A stretch of 64,000 nt of DNA from Stenocarpella maydis. Taxonomy: Eukaryota > Ascomycota > Sordariomycetes > Diaporthales > Diaporthaceae. The translations under genes were made by a program, and so were the position numbers. Position 1 is the stretch's first letter; the number at the start of each line of letters is the position of its first letter. The notes below the pieces were generated by a model. It ran no database searches. It was not told the origin of the DNA and was given only the letters and a program-made list of their open reading frames with translations. Shown here piece by piece: positions 10,281 through 21,944 of the stretch. Location: positions 806,001 through 870,000 of the forward strand of contig NQMI01000005.1 in NCBI GenBank assembly GCA_002270565.1. Reading direction: 5' to 3'.

Positions 10281-11275
10281 TTATATGCTAGTATAACCCC
10301 CTCTAGTTGCAATTACTGCCGCCAGCCTCCTTAGCATACTTGAATAAAGTTTTATAAGCATGTTGCGGGGGACGGCTTACCAAGCCAACAGAACTACTAC
10401 ACGTAAATTCTTGCCCATAGGTTGCTATTCATATTCCGTCTCAATCTAACTCTTTATTTATGCCCAAATGTATTTAATGGGGTTGAGGTCAGGCGAGTGG
10501 GCTGGCCAGGCAATAAGACGGGCCTCTCCCATATGTTCCGCAAACTAAGCCCTGCTTGACCTTAAAATGTATGCTAGTGCATTATCTTATTGGATCACAA
10601 AGGAGTCAGTTATCTTCTAAAAGCCCTTTGGAAGGGGTAGTATATATTATTAGTATATCTCTAAATTAATCCTTCCCTATTTCTTATCCCAGATTAGGCT
10701 AGGTTCTAGCTGATTGCCTATAAAATAGCCCTAGAATATCCACCCATTGGGTTTGAACTTAGTGTAGGCAAACTCTTAAACATCCTCACTAGGCGCAATA
10801 GTTACAAACTTCCGGCCAGCACTAAGCCTATTAAACCATACCTTATCAGTCCATATCCAGTATAACTAATTAATAGGCAGAAGGTAGGAATAGCATAAGG
10901 CGAATTTAAGCCGGGCTTATTATATATAGTTAGGAAGAAGGATATAAGATGGCTATATTATACATTAGTACCCATTAAAAAGTATAGCGGAATATAATAC
11001 CTATGGAGTATATGGGAGTAGTTCTGAGTATATTTGCTATAGCTATATATATAAGGTAGTATATTTTATCTTTCTTAGTATATTGATAATAGAGAATAGG
11101 AGGGATATAACTTCTGGAAGGATCATATGGTGATAACCTTAGGGTAGGGGCGGAAATTATATAGTTAATATATACTGGACCTGCTAGATAGTGAGGTTGG
11201 TTGCCTGAGTAATCTCCTTAACTGGCATATAAGCGATATAGTAGAGGTCTCAGTACGTTGTTCTCTCAGCTGGTA
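10281..11275 (-). pseudogene. Broken Tc1-type transposase (copy A)
   Basis: Minus-strand translation recovers a helix-turn-helix region (ITQATNLTI near 11190) and the C-terminal DDE block. The second acidic residue survives in QxDNALAY, and WPAHSPDLNPIK shows the third Glu changed to Lys. TAA and TAG codons replace Gln and Trp (after FVIQ, in RA*F, in WA*IKS*IE). These are the changes expected from G:C to A:T RIP mutation. No active enzyme can be made. The start is approximate. Confidence 0.82.
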
Positions 11276-11974
11276 TGGAGTTGTCTGCATGAGGTCTCCT
11301 CTGGGGCAGAAGCACCACTAGGGGTTTAGGTTGGGGTAGCCATTGTGAGCAAGGGTTGTTATTAGAGGTAGAGCTGAAGTACTAACTCTCGTTAAGATTA
11401 GGGATGATAATAGGGTTAGCAGCTAAAAACCCTAGTTCTTGTAAAGGATGTATATAGAAAGGTTAGTATTGATTATTCTCATCATTAAGGATAATAGGCT
11501 TGCAGGGGTTAGGAGGGTTTTAGTATTGGGCTTTGTGGAAACGTTAAGGGCGGGGAGCATCGGCTAGGTCATTAAGGGCCTCACAGCATTGCAGGGCCTA
11601 CAGGGCAAGTTAGCTTTAGGTACGTAAGGATGGGGGATCGTTAAAGGCAGTTAGGCTTAAGGGAATCTTATGGGTTAAAACTATTAGTATGGGTTCCCCA
11701 TATAATAAGACTTAGTTAACAAGTGCAGACTAAGGGGCGTTATGGGGTGGGTGCCACCAGGGGCATAGGCCCTACTGCACTACCCTTGTTTAACTGCTCC
11801 TTAATGCTATTATCAGACTGCATATTATTATTAATATTATTATTATAGGTGGGGTTAGGGTTGGGGTTGGGTAGGGCAGGGAAGGCTGTAGAGCTGTGGC
11901 GAATAACGTCTGTAAAGGAGGGCCTAGCAGGGCAGGTAGGGTGCAGCTAGGGCAGAGTGCGTGCTATAGTGGTT

Positions 11975-12029
11975 GAGGGTCTGAAGGGTCTGAATAGTCT
12001 GAAGGGTCTGAAGGGTCTAAAGGGTCTAA
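11975..12029. repeat. 10-bp minisatellite inside Tc1 copy A
   Basis: Units of GGGTCTGAAG and close variants repeat about five times. The complementary array is at 27658-27712 in copy B, so it belongs to the element. Confidence 0.8.
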
Positions 12030-12754
12030 TATATTGGAAGATCCTGATTTAGGTGGATATCTAGTGAGCAATAGGACTAACTTATATCATGAGACTATAG
12101 CTCTCTTATAGGCAGAAGGCATACTAATAAGGGGATTGCTAATTTAAATGCTTAAGCTAAATGGTTAATTTTTAGTAATAAGGTAGCAGATATCTTACCT
12201 AGGTCTTGGGAAATTCTAATTACTATAAGAGTAGTGGAATTAAGTTTTCTCATGTGATAATACTATATTGGAATGCTCTAATGAGAAAATTCAGCTTGAT
12301 GGCAGTAAGGTTAGGGCGTTGCTAATTTAGAGTAGTTCCAGAGTAACAAAAAGGGGGCATCTCGCACTTCCCCTCATTTCTTCAGAACTTCCTTCTGAGA
12401 GGTTATTGTAGCACTTACTGCTGTAACTTCCAACCGGCTTAAGTACGCTATTTACCCGCAGGCAGTAGCCTTTGGCAAACGGAAGCTATTATTGCGCAGG
12501 CTTACTGGCAGAGTTGACCTCCTAGTTGGGTTATTGGTAGTTGTGATAGGTGATGAGTTATTAGGGTGGTCTGGTAAGCAGTTAGTTAGCGCTCAGAAGC
12601 AGTAAAATAGAGAAAATACTTAAAATTACTAGAAAATCGTACTAACACTCGTTTTAAGCTAAATAAAGGTATAGATATAGTAATTTAAGTGCAAATAACA
12701 CGAATATCGGGTCAAATAGTATAGAATTATTATAGTTATAGTATTAAGGAAAGG

Positions 12755-13190
12755 GTTGGGTATGGTGGTTGATGGCTAGTGGGTTTGGGTGCTGTAAACA
12801 GACGGGCGGGTGGTTTAAAGGGGCTGCAGACCCTAACCCTGGGCTGCCCTGGGGGTCCTGGGGGATTGGTCAGTTAGCTGTCAGAATGGCCCAAATAGGG
12901 AGTAAGCGTGGGGAAACGCTAGAATACCCACCAAATCGCACCAGCGACCGTAATCAACTAAATAAGTGCTTAAATAGGTTAAATAGAGGTTAATTAATAT
13001 ATCTATTGTGTTAAATAAGAGGAATTCGGCTTGGTGGGGAAGTTAGTGGAGGAATTAGCTGTTGGTAGCTAATGGTTTAGGTGTTTAAGGCTAGCAGTTA
13101 GGCAGACTGGTGGTTTGAAGGGGCTGCAGACCCTAACCCTGTCTTAGCTGGGGGTCCTGGGGGAGCCTGGGGGAATAGGGGGTTAGCAGG
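12755..13190. repeat. Internal 300-bp-spaced direct repeat in Tc1 copy A
   Basis: A core reading TGGTTTAAAGGGGCTGCAGA at 12811 recurs at 13111 with one change, followed both times by CCCTAACCCT and a GGGGGTCCTGGGGG run. The spacing is exactly 300 bp. The same pair is in copy B (about 26535-26880). It may represent a tandem subterminal repeat of the element. Confidence 0.7.
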
Positions 13191-13378
13191 GCACTTACTG
13201 CCCAGCTAAGCACTCCGCTAAGTATATCGTCAAGCACATATGATATTAAGCCTTTGGGGACCTTAATACCATGTATTCGATTAGAGGAGGATATTCAGAG
13301 CGTTCTGATTGGTTAAATAGGGTAATATTGTGCGTTTTAGGCAGTTACCGCGCTAATAAAGTGCAAGGGAAAATCCTG

Positions 13379-13931
13379 TACCTAGGTATCTCTGTCCCGG
13401 ACGCTCGAGGCGACCAAATTGTCATCTCAAGAGGTCTGCATGAATTTGAGACTCCATAGGTACCTATGTAGTGTCATTGACGACCGGACTCGTGGGCACA
13501 GGCACCAGTGCAGAGGGAAAGGGATTCCGATGCTCAAGTGCGTCGCGGTTTCCACGAATATATACCAAGTACTATTACTGAATAAGGGGCTCTGTCTTGC
13601 TGTCAGAACTTGAGGTGAATCACGAATGACAACGTTTGTGCAATGCTCTCCCGAAGGCAATCTCGCAGCAGTCATCGCGCCTTCTCCTAGAGCAAAGCCT
13701 ATGAGCATGTCTACTTCTGGTTTTCGCAACCCGCCGGAACAATAACAGACTCATCTACCGGGACGCAGACATCTCTCTTCAGCATCATCAGCATTTAGCA
13801 CCACAGCATCCACTCCGCACCCTGCGTCCCCTAGAGCTCTTTCGGCACCCTTAATGTTCCACCGCAATCCGCCCACGACTCTGTAGCACGCTCTCGTGGA
13901 ACTGTCCCATACAACCTGTTCCCGGGTCAAA
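13379..13931. other. Upstream region of the acyl-CoA reductase gene
   Basis: GC-balanced, no supported gene. It begins at the target site of Tc1 copy A and ends at the reductase start codon, so it probably holds that promoter. Confidence 0.4.
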
Positions 13932-15266
13932 ATGCCGCCCAAAGTAATCCTCCTCACTGGAGTCACGGGTTTTGTTGGGAAGGTCGTCCTCGAGGAGCTC
14001 CTCCGCCGCCGAGACACAAATGACCTACATTTCGATCGAATCCTGGTCCTCATCCGACCGTCACGGAACCAGACTGCTCTCCAGCGATTCATAATGGGTG
14101 TTTCCGTGTCCAAGTGCTTTTCAAATCTTCCGGCTGATTGGAACAAAGATGTGGAGGTTGTGTCTGGCGACCTGATGGAACCCCATTGCGGACTCACCGT
14201 CGAAAAGCTCAAGGACCTGGCAGCCAGAGTGACACACATCATTCACTGTGCCGGATGCATAGCATTCGACACTTCTCTCAATGTTCTTCTCGCCGAAAAC
14301 GTCACCGCGAGTCTCAATATCCTTGAGCTATCACAGCAATGCGCGAACCTCCGACGCCTCGTGGTCACGTCCACGGCATATGTCACTCCCAACAAGAGAG
14401 GTCCCATCTGGGAGGAACTGGTCGTCCTGCCGAGCCCTGCCACGCAGATATTAGAAGACTTGCACAACGGAAGAAAGGATCCTGATCAGATCAGCGCCGA
14501 GACCGGACATCCCAACAACTATACGCTCGCAAAGTGCCTGGCAGAACACTTTCTTGTTAAGAAGAAGGGATCCACACCTTTGACAATCGTCCGCCCGAGC
14601 ATCATATCCGCAAGCTGGAGCTACCCTTTTCCCGGATGGATTGACAGCTACGCTGCCTTAGGTGGCCCCATCTCTGCGTTCGCGCTCGGGGGCTTGAAGG
14701 TCTTGCACGGAGACCCGTCCGCCGTTCTCGATGTTATCCCGGTAGACATAGTCGCCGGGTGCCTAATTCAAGAAGCTCTCCAACCAATAGACCTAAAAAT
14801 TGACCATGAGACTGCCCCGGCAAAGGTTGTGCAATGCGTGTCGAGGCTCGAAAATGGCCAAAGCACATGGGACATAGTCCACAGCACTATCACTTACTTC
14901 CAATTGCCGGAGAACGTTCTTCTCTACGAGCCGAAAGGCTGGTACGTTGGGACTGACGATCGATGGTTTTACCTATACGAGTTTCTTTTCCAGTACCTGC
15001 CTGTCAAGGTGACTGAGCTCATGGCGCTCATGACGCTGGACTGGAACGGCGCAGCCAAGGCCAGGAGGACGCTGGTGAAACTGGGTCAGGTCGACACCCA
15101 CTTCCGGTACTTCGTCGAGCACACCTATGACTACCGTTCTTCTGCAAAAGTTCTCCCCGATGGCTTTGACAAAGAGGTTTACATGCAGATGATCCTGAAG
15201 GGCCTGAAAGACAACCTCCTCGTGCCTCTTGTGGACAAAATGAAAGCCAAGGGCCAACGGTGCTAA
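13932..15266 (+). CDS. Fatty acyl-CoA reductase-like (male-sterility family) oxidoreductase
   Basis: A single uninterrupted frame of 444 aa, taken from the ATG at 13932 because the upstream in-frame ATG at 13896 adds residues ahead of the Rossmann fold. The N-terminal extended-SDR domain has the dinucleotide motif TGVTGFVG at 9-16, VTSTAYV at 145-151, the YTLAK catalytic Tyr/Lys pair at 197-201, and the FAR signature VRPSI with PGWIDSY at 221-240. The C-terminal FAR-type domain is present (THFRYFVEHTYDYRSS). Family members reduce acyl-CoA to fatty alcohol with NADPH. No C-terminal membrane helix or N-terminal carrier domain is evident, which separates it from carboxylic acid reductases. It looks intact. 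The acyl substrate is unknown, and no other lipid gene is adjacent. Confidence 0.88.
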   Translation: MPPKVILLTGVTGFVGKVVLEELLRRRDTNDLHFDRILVLIRPSRNQTALQRFIMGVSVSKCFSNLPADWNKDVEVVSGDLMEPHCGLTVEKLKDLAARVTHIIHCAGCIAFDTSLNVLLAENVTASLNILELSQQCANLRRLVVTSTAYVTPNKRGPIWEELVVLPSPATQILEDLHNGRKDPDQISAETGHPNNYTLAKCLAEHFLVKKKGSTPLTIVRPSIISASWSYPFPGWIDSYAALGGPISAFALGGLKVLHGDPSAVLDVIPVDIVAGCLIQEALQPIDLKIDHETAPAKVVQCVSRLENGQSTWDIVHSTITYFQLPENVLLYEPKGWYVGTDDRWFYLYEFLFQYLPVKVTELMALMTLDWNGAAKARRTLVKLGQVDTHFRYFVEHTYDYRSSAKVLPDGFDKEVYMQMILKGLKDNLLVPLVDKMKAKGQRC

Positions 15267-15805
15267 ATGAGCAACATGAAGCTGAAACCCCATCTGAGGC
15301 CCATAGGGATGGATGCACTGGGATTGACAGTGCGTGCGATCGCCATGGAGGACTTCAGAAAACAATGGCGTGTGATGGGAAGCCTGTATCCCGAATTATC
15401 CGCCGTCTTGCGGGCATGGAAGACTACCTAGAAAAAGAGAATGATAGTAATGAGCATAGATATAATGAACAACGAGCTTCCTATACTGTCGGCATCATAG
15501 CAAAATACTTGTGTTCACGGGGTGCTACCGACTGATAACCTCAGTTTGGCATCTTGGAATTCAACGCCGTCATTACTAAAGACATCGCAACCCCAAGGGG
15601 ATTGTACTTAATAGAATCCATGAGCTATCATGCTGAGATAGCGGCGTACAATACGGGGTTCATATAAATACCTTCAAAGCCAAAAAGCACATCGATTTGT
15701 AGAGTCATGGCTGTTGAGCAGTGTCTGTTGCTATGTGTGCATGAAAGTGATATATACTTGAAAATCTGCTTGGTCATTACGCAAGGCTTCTACTTGTCTC
15801 ACTGT
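15267..15805. other. Convergent spacer without a supported gene
   Basis: Lies between the stops of two genes that read toward each other, the reductase and the dithiol oxidoreductase. I see only short overlapping frames, so it is probably 3' untranslated sequence. Confidence 0.45.
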
Positions 15806-17190
15806 TCAAAACTCCCCGGCGTACAAAAGGTCACCTGGCTGCCCGTTCATGCGCTCCCAGACGTTCCGGGGTTCAAGGGAGAACTCCTCCCTCTTCTCGG
15901 CCGCAGCCGTGCCGTTGTTCCTGGCAGCGGTAAGTTGTGCCGCAACATCCTCGCGAGCGAGTTGCACTGGATGACTTGTCAGTATACGAACAATTGGAAA
16001 GGAAGCCAAGCCCTTCAGGGGCCGGACGACATGCTGCGGGACTGTAACTTACCATGGGCGTAAACAGCTGCCCTCTTGCCGGTGTAGGTGGCGTGAGGGA
16101 CATTGGTGACGTTGTCAGAGTTGGCATCACCGATGGCGTAGACACCGGGGATGTTGGTGATGAGCCCCTTGTCCTGGTTGGCGTACAGCCGGCCGCCGTA
16201 GAGAGTGACGCCCAGGTTGGCGCCGACGCTCGACTTCTGCTCGTCGGGGAAGGAGACGAAGAAGGCGGCCCTCTCGACCGAGGTGCCGTCGTCGAGGTCC
16301 ACGCGGAACAGGTCGTACTCGGGCGAGGTGGCCAGGCTGGGGTCCGCGGAGGCATTATGCCCGTCCCGCAGCCGCGTGATGGACGTGATGGTCTGGTTGT
16401 AGACAGTCACGTTCGAGATCTTGAGGTACTCCTGCCAGTCAGGGAAGGACGCCTCCGTCGCGGCGCGCGCCTCGGGCGTGTCGGTGCCGTTGGCGAAGGC
16501 CACCACGTCGCTGTTCAAGGTCGCCACCTCGCGGACGAGGCCGGGGATGTCGTCCAGCGGGCCCAGGATGCCGAGGGGCTGGTCGGCGTGCTCGTTGCCG
16601 TCGCACCATGGGCACCAGTAGAGGCCCTTGCCCCAGTTCTCCTGGACGCCCGGAGTTGTTGGGATAATGTCCCTCAGGCCCGTTCCGAGGATGATCTTGC
16701 GCGCTGTGAGGGTTTTCTCTCCTGAAGGCAGGGTTGCCTGCACTGTGAACGAAGTGACATTACTGTTCGCGGCCTGGATTCCTGTGACTGTGCCGTTGGT
16801 TAAGGTGACAGTCTTGTAGTCAGATATTAATTCCCGAGCGAGCCAGCGGAAGTAACTAGGGGTGACACCTGTGTGCGCGTTAGCATTGTTCCTTTTTTTT
16901 TCTTCCTGCGTATGTGGCGGAAAAGACAACTTACCGTCCACGCCGATAACGTCGTGCATATGCCTCGTTGCATCGTTACGGTATTCACCGGAATCGATCA
17001 GGAGCACATTCCTCCTCACGCGGGCAAGCCCGCTCAGCGCACTCAGCCCAGAAGGTCCACCACCAACAACAATAGCATCGTACACGGTCGACTCATCGAC
17101 TTCTGGAGCTGGTGTGGGATACTCGGGCAGGGCCGCGGCCCTGGCCAGTCCCAAGAGTGGCAAAAGCGACAGGGCGTTTGAGAAATACAT
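15806..17190 (-). CDS. Secreted thioredoxin-reductase-like FAD oxidoreductase
   Basis: Three exons (17190-16935, 16868-16053, 15966-15806) give 410 aa; introns are 66 and 86 bp. A signal-peptide-like N-terminus (MYFSNALSLLPLLGLARAAA) precedes the FAD motif VVGGGPSG at 41-48. The redox dithiol CPWC lies at 171-174, in the place of the CxxC of thioredoxin reductases and of GliT-type dithiol oxidases. A second FAD contact, YAIGDANS, is near the C-terminus. Many Asn-X-Ser/Thr sites (for example NGT, NVT, NQT, NAS) support passage through the secretory pathway. No NADPH-binding GxGxxA motif is obvious, so it may be an oxidase using oxygen rather than a reductase; that is inference. The gene looks intact and reads toward the acyl-CoA reductase gene. 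Confidence 0.85.
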
Positions 17191-19610
17191 GTTGGATATT
17201 GAATTTGTCCAGGAATGACAGTTAACGAGAGTTGGGACCTGATGGATGTTCTGAGAAACTCGATCGTTCGATAAGGACTGACGACTGGCTCGAATGGAAG
17301 GCGGGGAAAAAAGAAAGGAAGGGTACAGCTGCAAGATATACAAGTTAGTCAACATTACTCCTCTGCGCTTCGAGCTTTGCAGCCAGCTGAAGCCACATGC
17401 ATATGCAGTGTGCTTTGTACTCACGAGTGCAGGACAGGTGACCAATGAAAGAGAGTGGGCTGGAGCGATGTCTCACAACATTTTGTCGTCAGGCTTTGCA
17501 AGCCATCACTTTCTTATAGATCGTCGCGACCGAGAACCATATTGGACCGACGCACATTGCAGTGTGCAAGCATGAAGTCTGCTGGCATGTTATTCCTGAT
17601 AGGCCCAAAAATAGACACTTGAGCAGCCAGCCGACGCAGTGCTACTGCAGCGCAGATCGCCGAGTCAGGATTATCCCAGGTTATAGGACAGATGTGCGGG
17701 GACTGCACCATTTTGGGCGCCCCTGGGTAGGCGAACCGAGTAATGATACTTGGCAGTCCATCCGCGGTTTCAGTGTAATGAACTCGAAGGTTATTGCAGT
17801 CCTGTGCTGCTACTTTGGTCCTGGCAGTGCTGCCCTGCGCGTGGCCAGTCCGTGATGGCGTCAAATGGCGTGCTCATCATACCCCTCATGCGCTTCGATA
17901 AGTCGCATTTTTCTACATGGTGGGCCGCCAAAGAAACATAATAATAAAAATGACCCATATGCCTCAAGAAGCGAGGTAGCAGTATGGCCGTTTCAAGTGT
18001 AATGTGGCGACAACGATGCTCGGTCTGTCCGAATTACATCCTCCCACTGCCCAGGTGATTTAGCACAAGTTGCGTAATCGTACGCCTTTGGTTGGCAAGG
18101 CGAAGGCTCGCCGAAGTGATCTGGCAATAATAGAAGACCCTCGCTACTTGAGCTACTTGATTGGTACTAAATCGAGACAGGATGCTCGAAAATACGAAGG
18201 TGAGCAGTTGCCAGTGTTTTCTCAACTAGGAGCGTGGGCTCTCTGGTGACGGCCAGAGCCTATACAGATAGTTCTGCTAGAGAGGACTAGCATCTACAAC
18301 ATGCAGAGAAAAGAAGCATTTTATGGGAAAGAATATGGAGAGACGGTTCATTGCAGTAGTGTTACGCACAGGGGAATCGGCAATCAAAATGCCCAAGGTG
18401 TCTACCCGCCCGGGATGACCACCTAACGCCAATCTCATGGGTGTGATTTTATCCCTGTCCTACAACGAAGAAACATGAGCTGACGAGGCAGCATGAAGTT
18501 GTGAGTATACAACAATATAATATAAGCGGTTGCATTCCCATCTTTCATTCGTGCCCAATTTCTTTACCATCGCATTACTAACGTAACATACTAGTATCTT
18601 ATTAGAGTACCTGGATGCTTCGAGTCCTACGGCCTCACCTGCCCGATACATTGCAATCCAAGTGTTGGGAAGATAAGGATTGCACAATATATAGTGTCGG
18701 GCCGGGACTCATAAACGTATATTTAAGTTAAGCTCCCGGTCTGCTTTCCTTTGGTTCCGGTATGGTTTACTCCCAACGGTCTCCCAAGCCTGTTGGGGGA
18801 AGCATGCTCTCAGGATCATTGAAATCACTTGCTTCTGACATATGCTTGTACACATCGTGTCCCCGAACCTCTTCACCTGCTGTGGTAGACTTCAAGGGGT
18901 CAATGCTTCTCAACCCTTCACGGAGACTCCAAGTTTGGAAACCATACCATTTAATACTTCATATAAAACTAATAAATAAACCATTTCATATTATTGAGAA
19001 ATTATGATGCACAGTATCTGGCTGGGCACTTGATGGACACTGGGGTACCTTTCATGCACCCAGAGACTGCCCTTCGCTCGCAGGTGCCTTCATTTAGCCA
19101 CATGAAAATAATTCATTTTTATGAATACATGGCATCATTTCTAGCATAGCTACTCGTTCATGATAAATGATTTTACCTTGTTCTCTGTTTTCTTGGGATG
19201 CACTGGGAGCTTGGTTGCTATCCTATCGACGCCCTAATAGGGCAGCCTCCCGAACTCAACAATTGCTGCGGTAAAGAGCCTGCCGGTCTGTAATCTAGAA
19301 TTGCGGGTATTTTTTTTCTATATGAGTACACTTCGAATCTTAAGTAGAGTTCTCGGGAACCAGTACAGAAGCCCCCTTGTTTTTAATCTTGACGTCTAGG
19401 AAGATAGAACCACGTTTTCGCCTTACAAGATGCCCAAATCACGCTGGCTCCTGGGTAGATTAAATTGGCCGCTAGCTATTCACGCAGTGATCTAACGTCT
19501 AGAACTATCTTAAACCTACCGGGGTCAATTTTTTGACCATTGTGTGTGGATGGGCGAGGGGTCTTGCGGGATTGGCCGCTGTCAGCTTCTGCTGGTTTCG
19601 TTTTTTATCC
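17191..19610. other. 2.4 kb intergenic region, no supported gene
   Basis: GC content falls gradually from gene-like to AT-rich. Frames on both strands (for example around 17560-17860 and 18460-18690) are short, overlap antisense, and have no recognisable domain. Part of it is the promoter of the dithiol oxidoreductase gene. Confidence 0.45.
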
Positions 19611-20900
19611 AGTCACAATTCACTTAAAAAAAGGAAGTACAGCAGTCCCTTCATATAATTATAAACACTCAAAGCCTAAGCATTTAATAAAAATATAATA
19701 CTAATCATAATCAATTACAAAATATAATAACCACTAATAATATAATACTAATTTATAATAAGACCTATTAAAATTAATTTTACGTTTATAGGAATAATTG
19801 TGACGGGTACATATAAGCCAACGCTGTATATTGGCCGTAGCTAAGCTAGGTTCGATAAGGAAAGAAAAAGTAGAAGGAAAATCCTGCAAGTCCGGAATCC
19901 GCGCTCTTGTGTGCGGAATCCCAAGTGGGTCCGGAGGGAGCCGGACCGCGCCAACACCTAGGGTTCCACCTTGTAACAATTCTAATATATTAAATATTTA
20001 ATTACATTAGTTAATATAAGAATAATATGAAAATTAGAAATATAATTAATTTTCAAAAGACCATTTTATTAAAACGTTAATACGTATAAGTTATTTTATA
20101 CTTACTTTAAATTCTTTAAATTACTAAACTAAATTATAAATAAGTAATTAAGTATAAGTAATATTATTTAGTCTTATTTCTTATTAATTAATTAGCTTTT
20201 AAGAAGGTACTAAGGTTAATAAAAGGTGATAAATATTATAAAATTAATCTACTTATTAATATAATTTACTTACCTATAAATTATACTAAGTAATTAACTA
20301 ATGTGGAATACTAGGAAGTAGCTAGGATTAGGAAGTAGCCACCCTGCTTTCCTATATAAAAAACGTCTATGCACACCTACTAAAACCCTTAAACCAGGCT
20401 TAAAATGAGCCAAGTTTTCAGGGTTTAATTATAAGTATATAAATAAGCCATAATATTTCTTTCTTGACTTTTAGAAATTCTTTTTCTTAAGTATTTAAAA
20501 ATTTTAATTTTAAACCTCTATAATTTCGTTTTTCTACTATAGCTTATGTAATGAAACTCTAAAGTTCCTGTAAGAAAATAGTAAATAAAGTATAAAATAA
20601 TTAAGCTAACCTGCAATTTATATTCATTTTAGGCTTAGTAAGAGGGTTTTAGCATGGTTGGCATAGATGTCTTTTATATGGAAAATCAGGATCGCTATAT
20701 ACGGTACCAAGCTACTTCTTAATAAATTATATTAATATATTTAGCTATTTAGTAAATCAGATTAATTATTGTTTAAAAGTATATATAATAAAATTATTTT
20801 CAACATTTGTATTTTTAGTTTTATATTAGGGCTATTTTATTTAATTTGGATTTAATATTAGGTATTAAAAGTGGGTCTGTCTTAACATAAATATACTGTG
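19610..20900. repeat. AT-rich relic with long-TIR element ends
   Basis: Strongly AT-rich with no open frame. Near 20230-20287 it carries a right-end copy of the long-TIR family (ATCTACTTATTAATATAAT), and near 20300-20340 a left-end copy (GGAAGTAGCTAGGATTAGG). Two members of the family therefore abut here. Confidence 0.6.
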
Positions 20901-21233
20901 CAGGACGACCGGAATCAGGGGAGGGGCGAAATGAGGGCTGGGATGTTATAGAAGACATTGGCGTTCAACATGATGCCTTGTAGCGTTGGCAAAAAAATGT
21001 AGATGCGAGAGTGAAAACATGAGGATATGGGTCCCAAAGAGTAGTTGCAGTTGCGCAAAAGCGCATACTTCAAAATTAGAACAGCCCATTTCGCAATCAC
21101 TGCATTAAAGTCGTATTGGTGGTTGAAGGCCAACCAAACGCCAAAAACTAGGACCAGATATAATTTGATCCCACCTTCGGAAGCGCAGAAATGACACCAA
21201 AACAGGCGCACCAAATCTGAGCCATGTGCCGGA

Positions 21234-21944
21234 TCAAGCCGCTGTCTTCAGTCTCTGGACCTCCTCTCCGTTAATGCTGACAACCTTGACACCCTTACTG
21301 GCCAGCCCCTCCTTGCATTTGTCCCACCCAGCGCCATCGACCGCCCGAGTACCCTCTTGTACCACATACGTGACGAAGCCCTCCTTGGCTGCATCTGCAG
21401 CCGTTGCACTCACGCAATAGTCAAACGCCAGCCCAACGACGTAAACATGCGTGACGCCCCTGTCCCTCAGCGTCTGCTCCAGGGCCGTGTCGCTCACCCG
21501 CGGGCTCTCAAACGGGTCGTAGAAGGCGCTGTACATCTCCACGCGGGCATCCGTGCCCTTCTTGACCACCACATCGACCTTGTCTGCCGCGAGCTCCGGC
21601 ACCAGCTCCGCGCCCTTTGTTCCCTGGACGCAGTGCACTGGCCACAGCCGCGTCTCGTAGCTCTCGGATGCGTTGTGCGGGTTGACGATGGTGGCAATGT
21701 CGACGAACGGCTGCTTGGGCGGGGTGTGGTGGTTCGCCGCGAAGGAGATGTGGTCCGCTGGGTGCCAGTCCTGCGTGGCTATCCGGACTGCGAACGACGG
21801 CAGAGATAGTAGCTCATTGATAGTTGGTGCGATATCGCGGCCCTGCGGGATGGCTAGTGAGCCGGCTGGCGGGCAGAAATCCTCCTGGAAATCAACGACG
21901 ATAAGTGCGGGGACGGATGGCGGAGATGCGGCCATGGTCTTCAA
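21234..21944 (-). CDS. pnc1: Nicotinamidase (pyrazinamidase family)
   Basis: Single exon of 236 aa; the second ATG, three codons in, is an equally possible start. It belongs to the isochorismatase-like hydrolases and should convert nicotinamide to nicotinate in NAD salvage. The catalytic triad is visible: D18 in VVDFQEDF, a Lys at 128-129 in VVVKKGTD, and C177 in LAFDYCVSA. Metal ligands match yeast Pnc1: D59 and H61 in QDWHPADH, and H104 in WPVHC. It is about the family's normal length and has no breaks, despite lying in an isolated island between AT-rich blocks. It is probably a housekeeping gene. Confidence 0.93.
   Translation of the reverse strand: MKTMAASPPSVPALIVVDFQEDFCPPAGSLAIPQGRDIAPTINELLSLPSFAVRIATQDWHPADHISFAANHHTPPKQPFVDIATIVNPHNASESYETRLWPVHCVQGTKGAELVPELAADKVDVVVKKGTDARVEMYSAFYDPFESPRVSDTALEQTLRDRGVTHVYVVGLAFDYCVSATAADAAKEGFVTYVVQEGTRAVDGAGWDKCKEGLASKGVKVVSINGEEVQRLKTAA

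Larger units (their letters stand above)
10101..13378 (-). mobile_element. Tc1/mariner element, copy A (3,278 bp)
   Basis: The element begins CAGGGTTTTGCC and ends with the complement of CAGGATTTTCCC, so it has short imperfect terminal inverted repeats. TA occurs on both sides (10099-10100 and 13379-13380), the target duplication of Tc1/mariner elements. Its transposase relic runs on the minus strand near the low-coordinate end. At 3.3 kb it is about twice the usual Tc1 length; the extra 2 kb holds tandem repeats and no recognised gene. An inverted second copy is at 26312-29587. Confidence 0.88.

Noticed and set aside
16054..16725. 223-codon plus-strand frame opposite the flavoenzyme
   Set aside because: Antisense shadow of a gene with signal peptide, FAD and CPWC motifs; composition mirrors the real codons.
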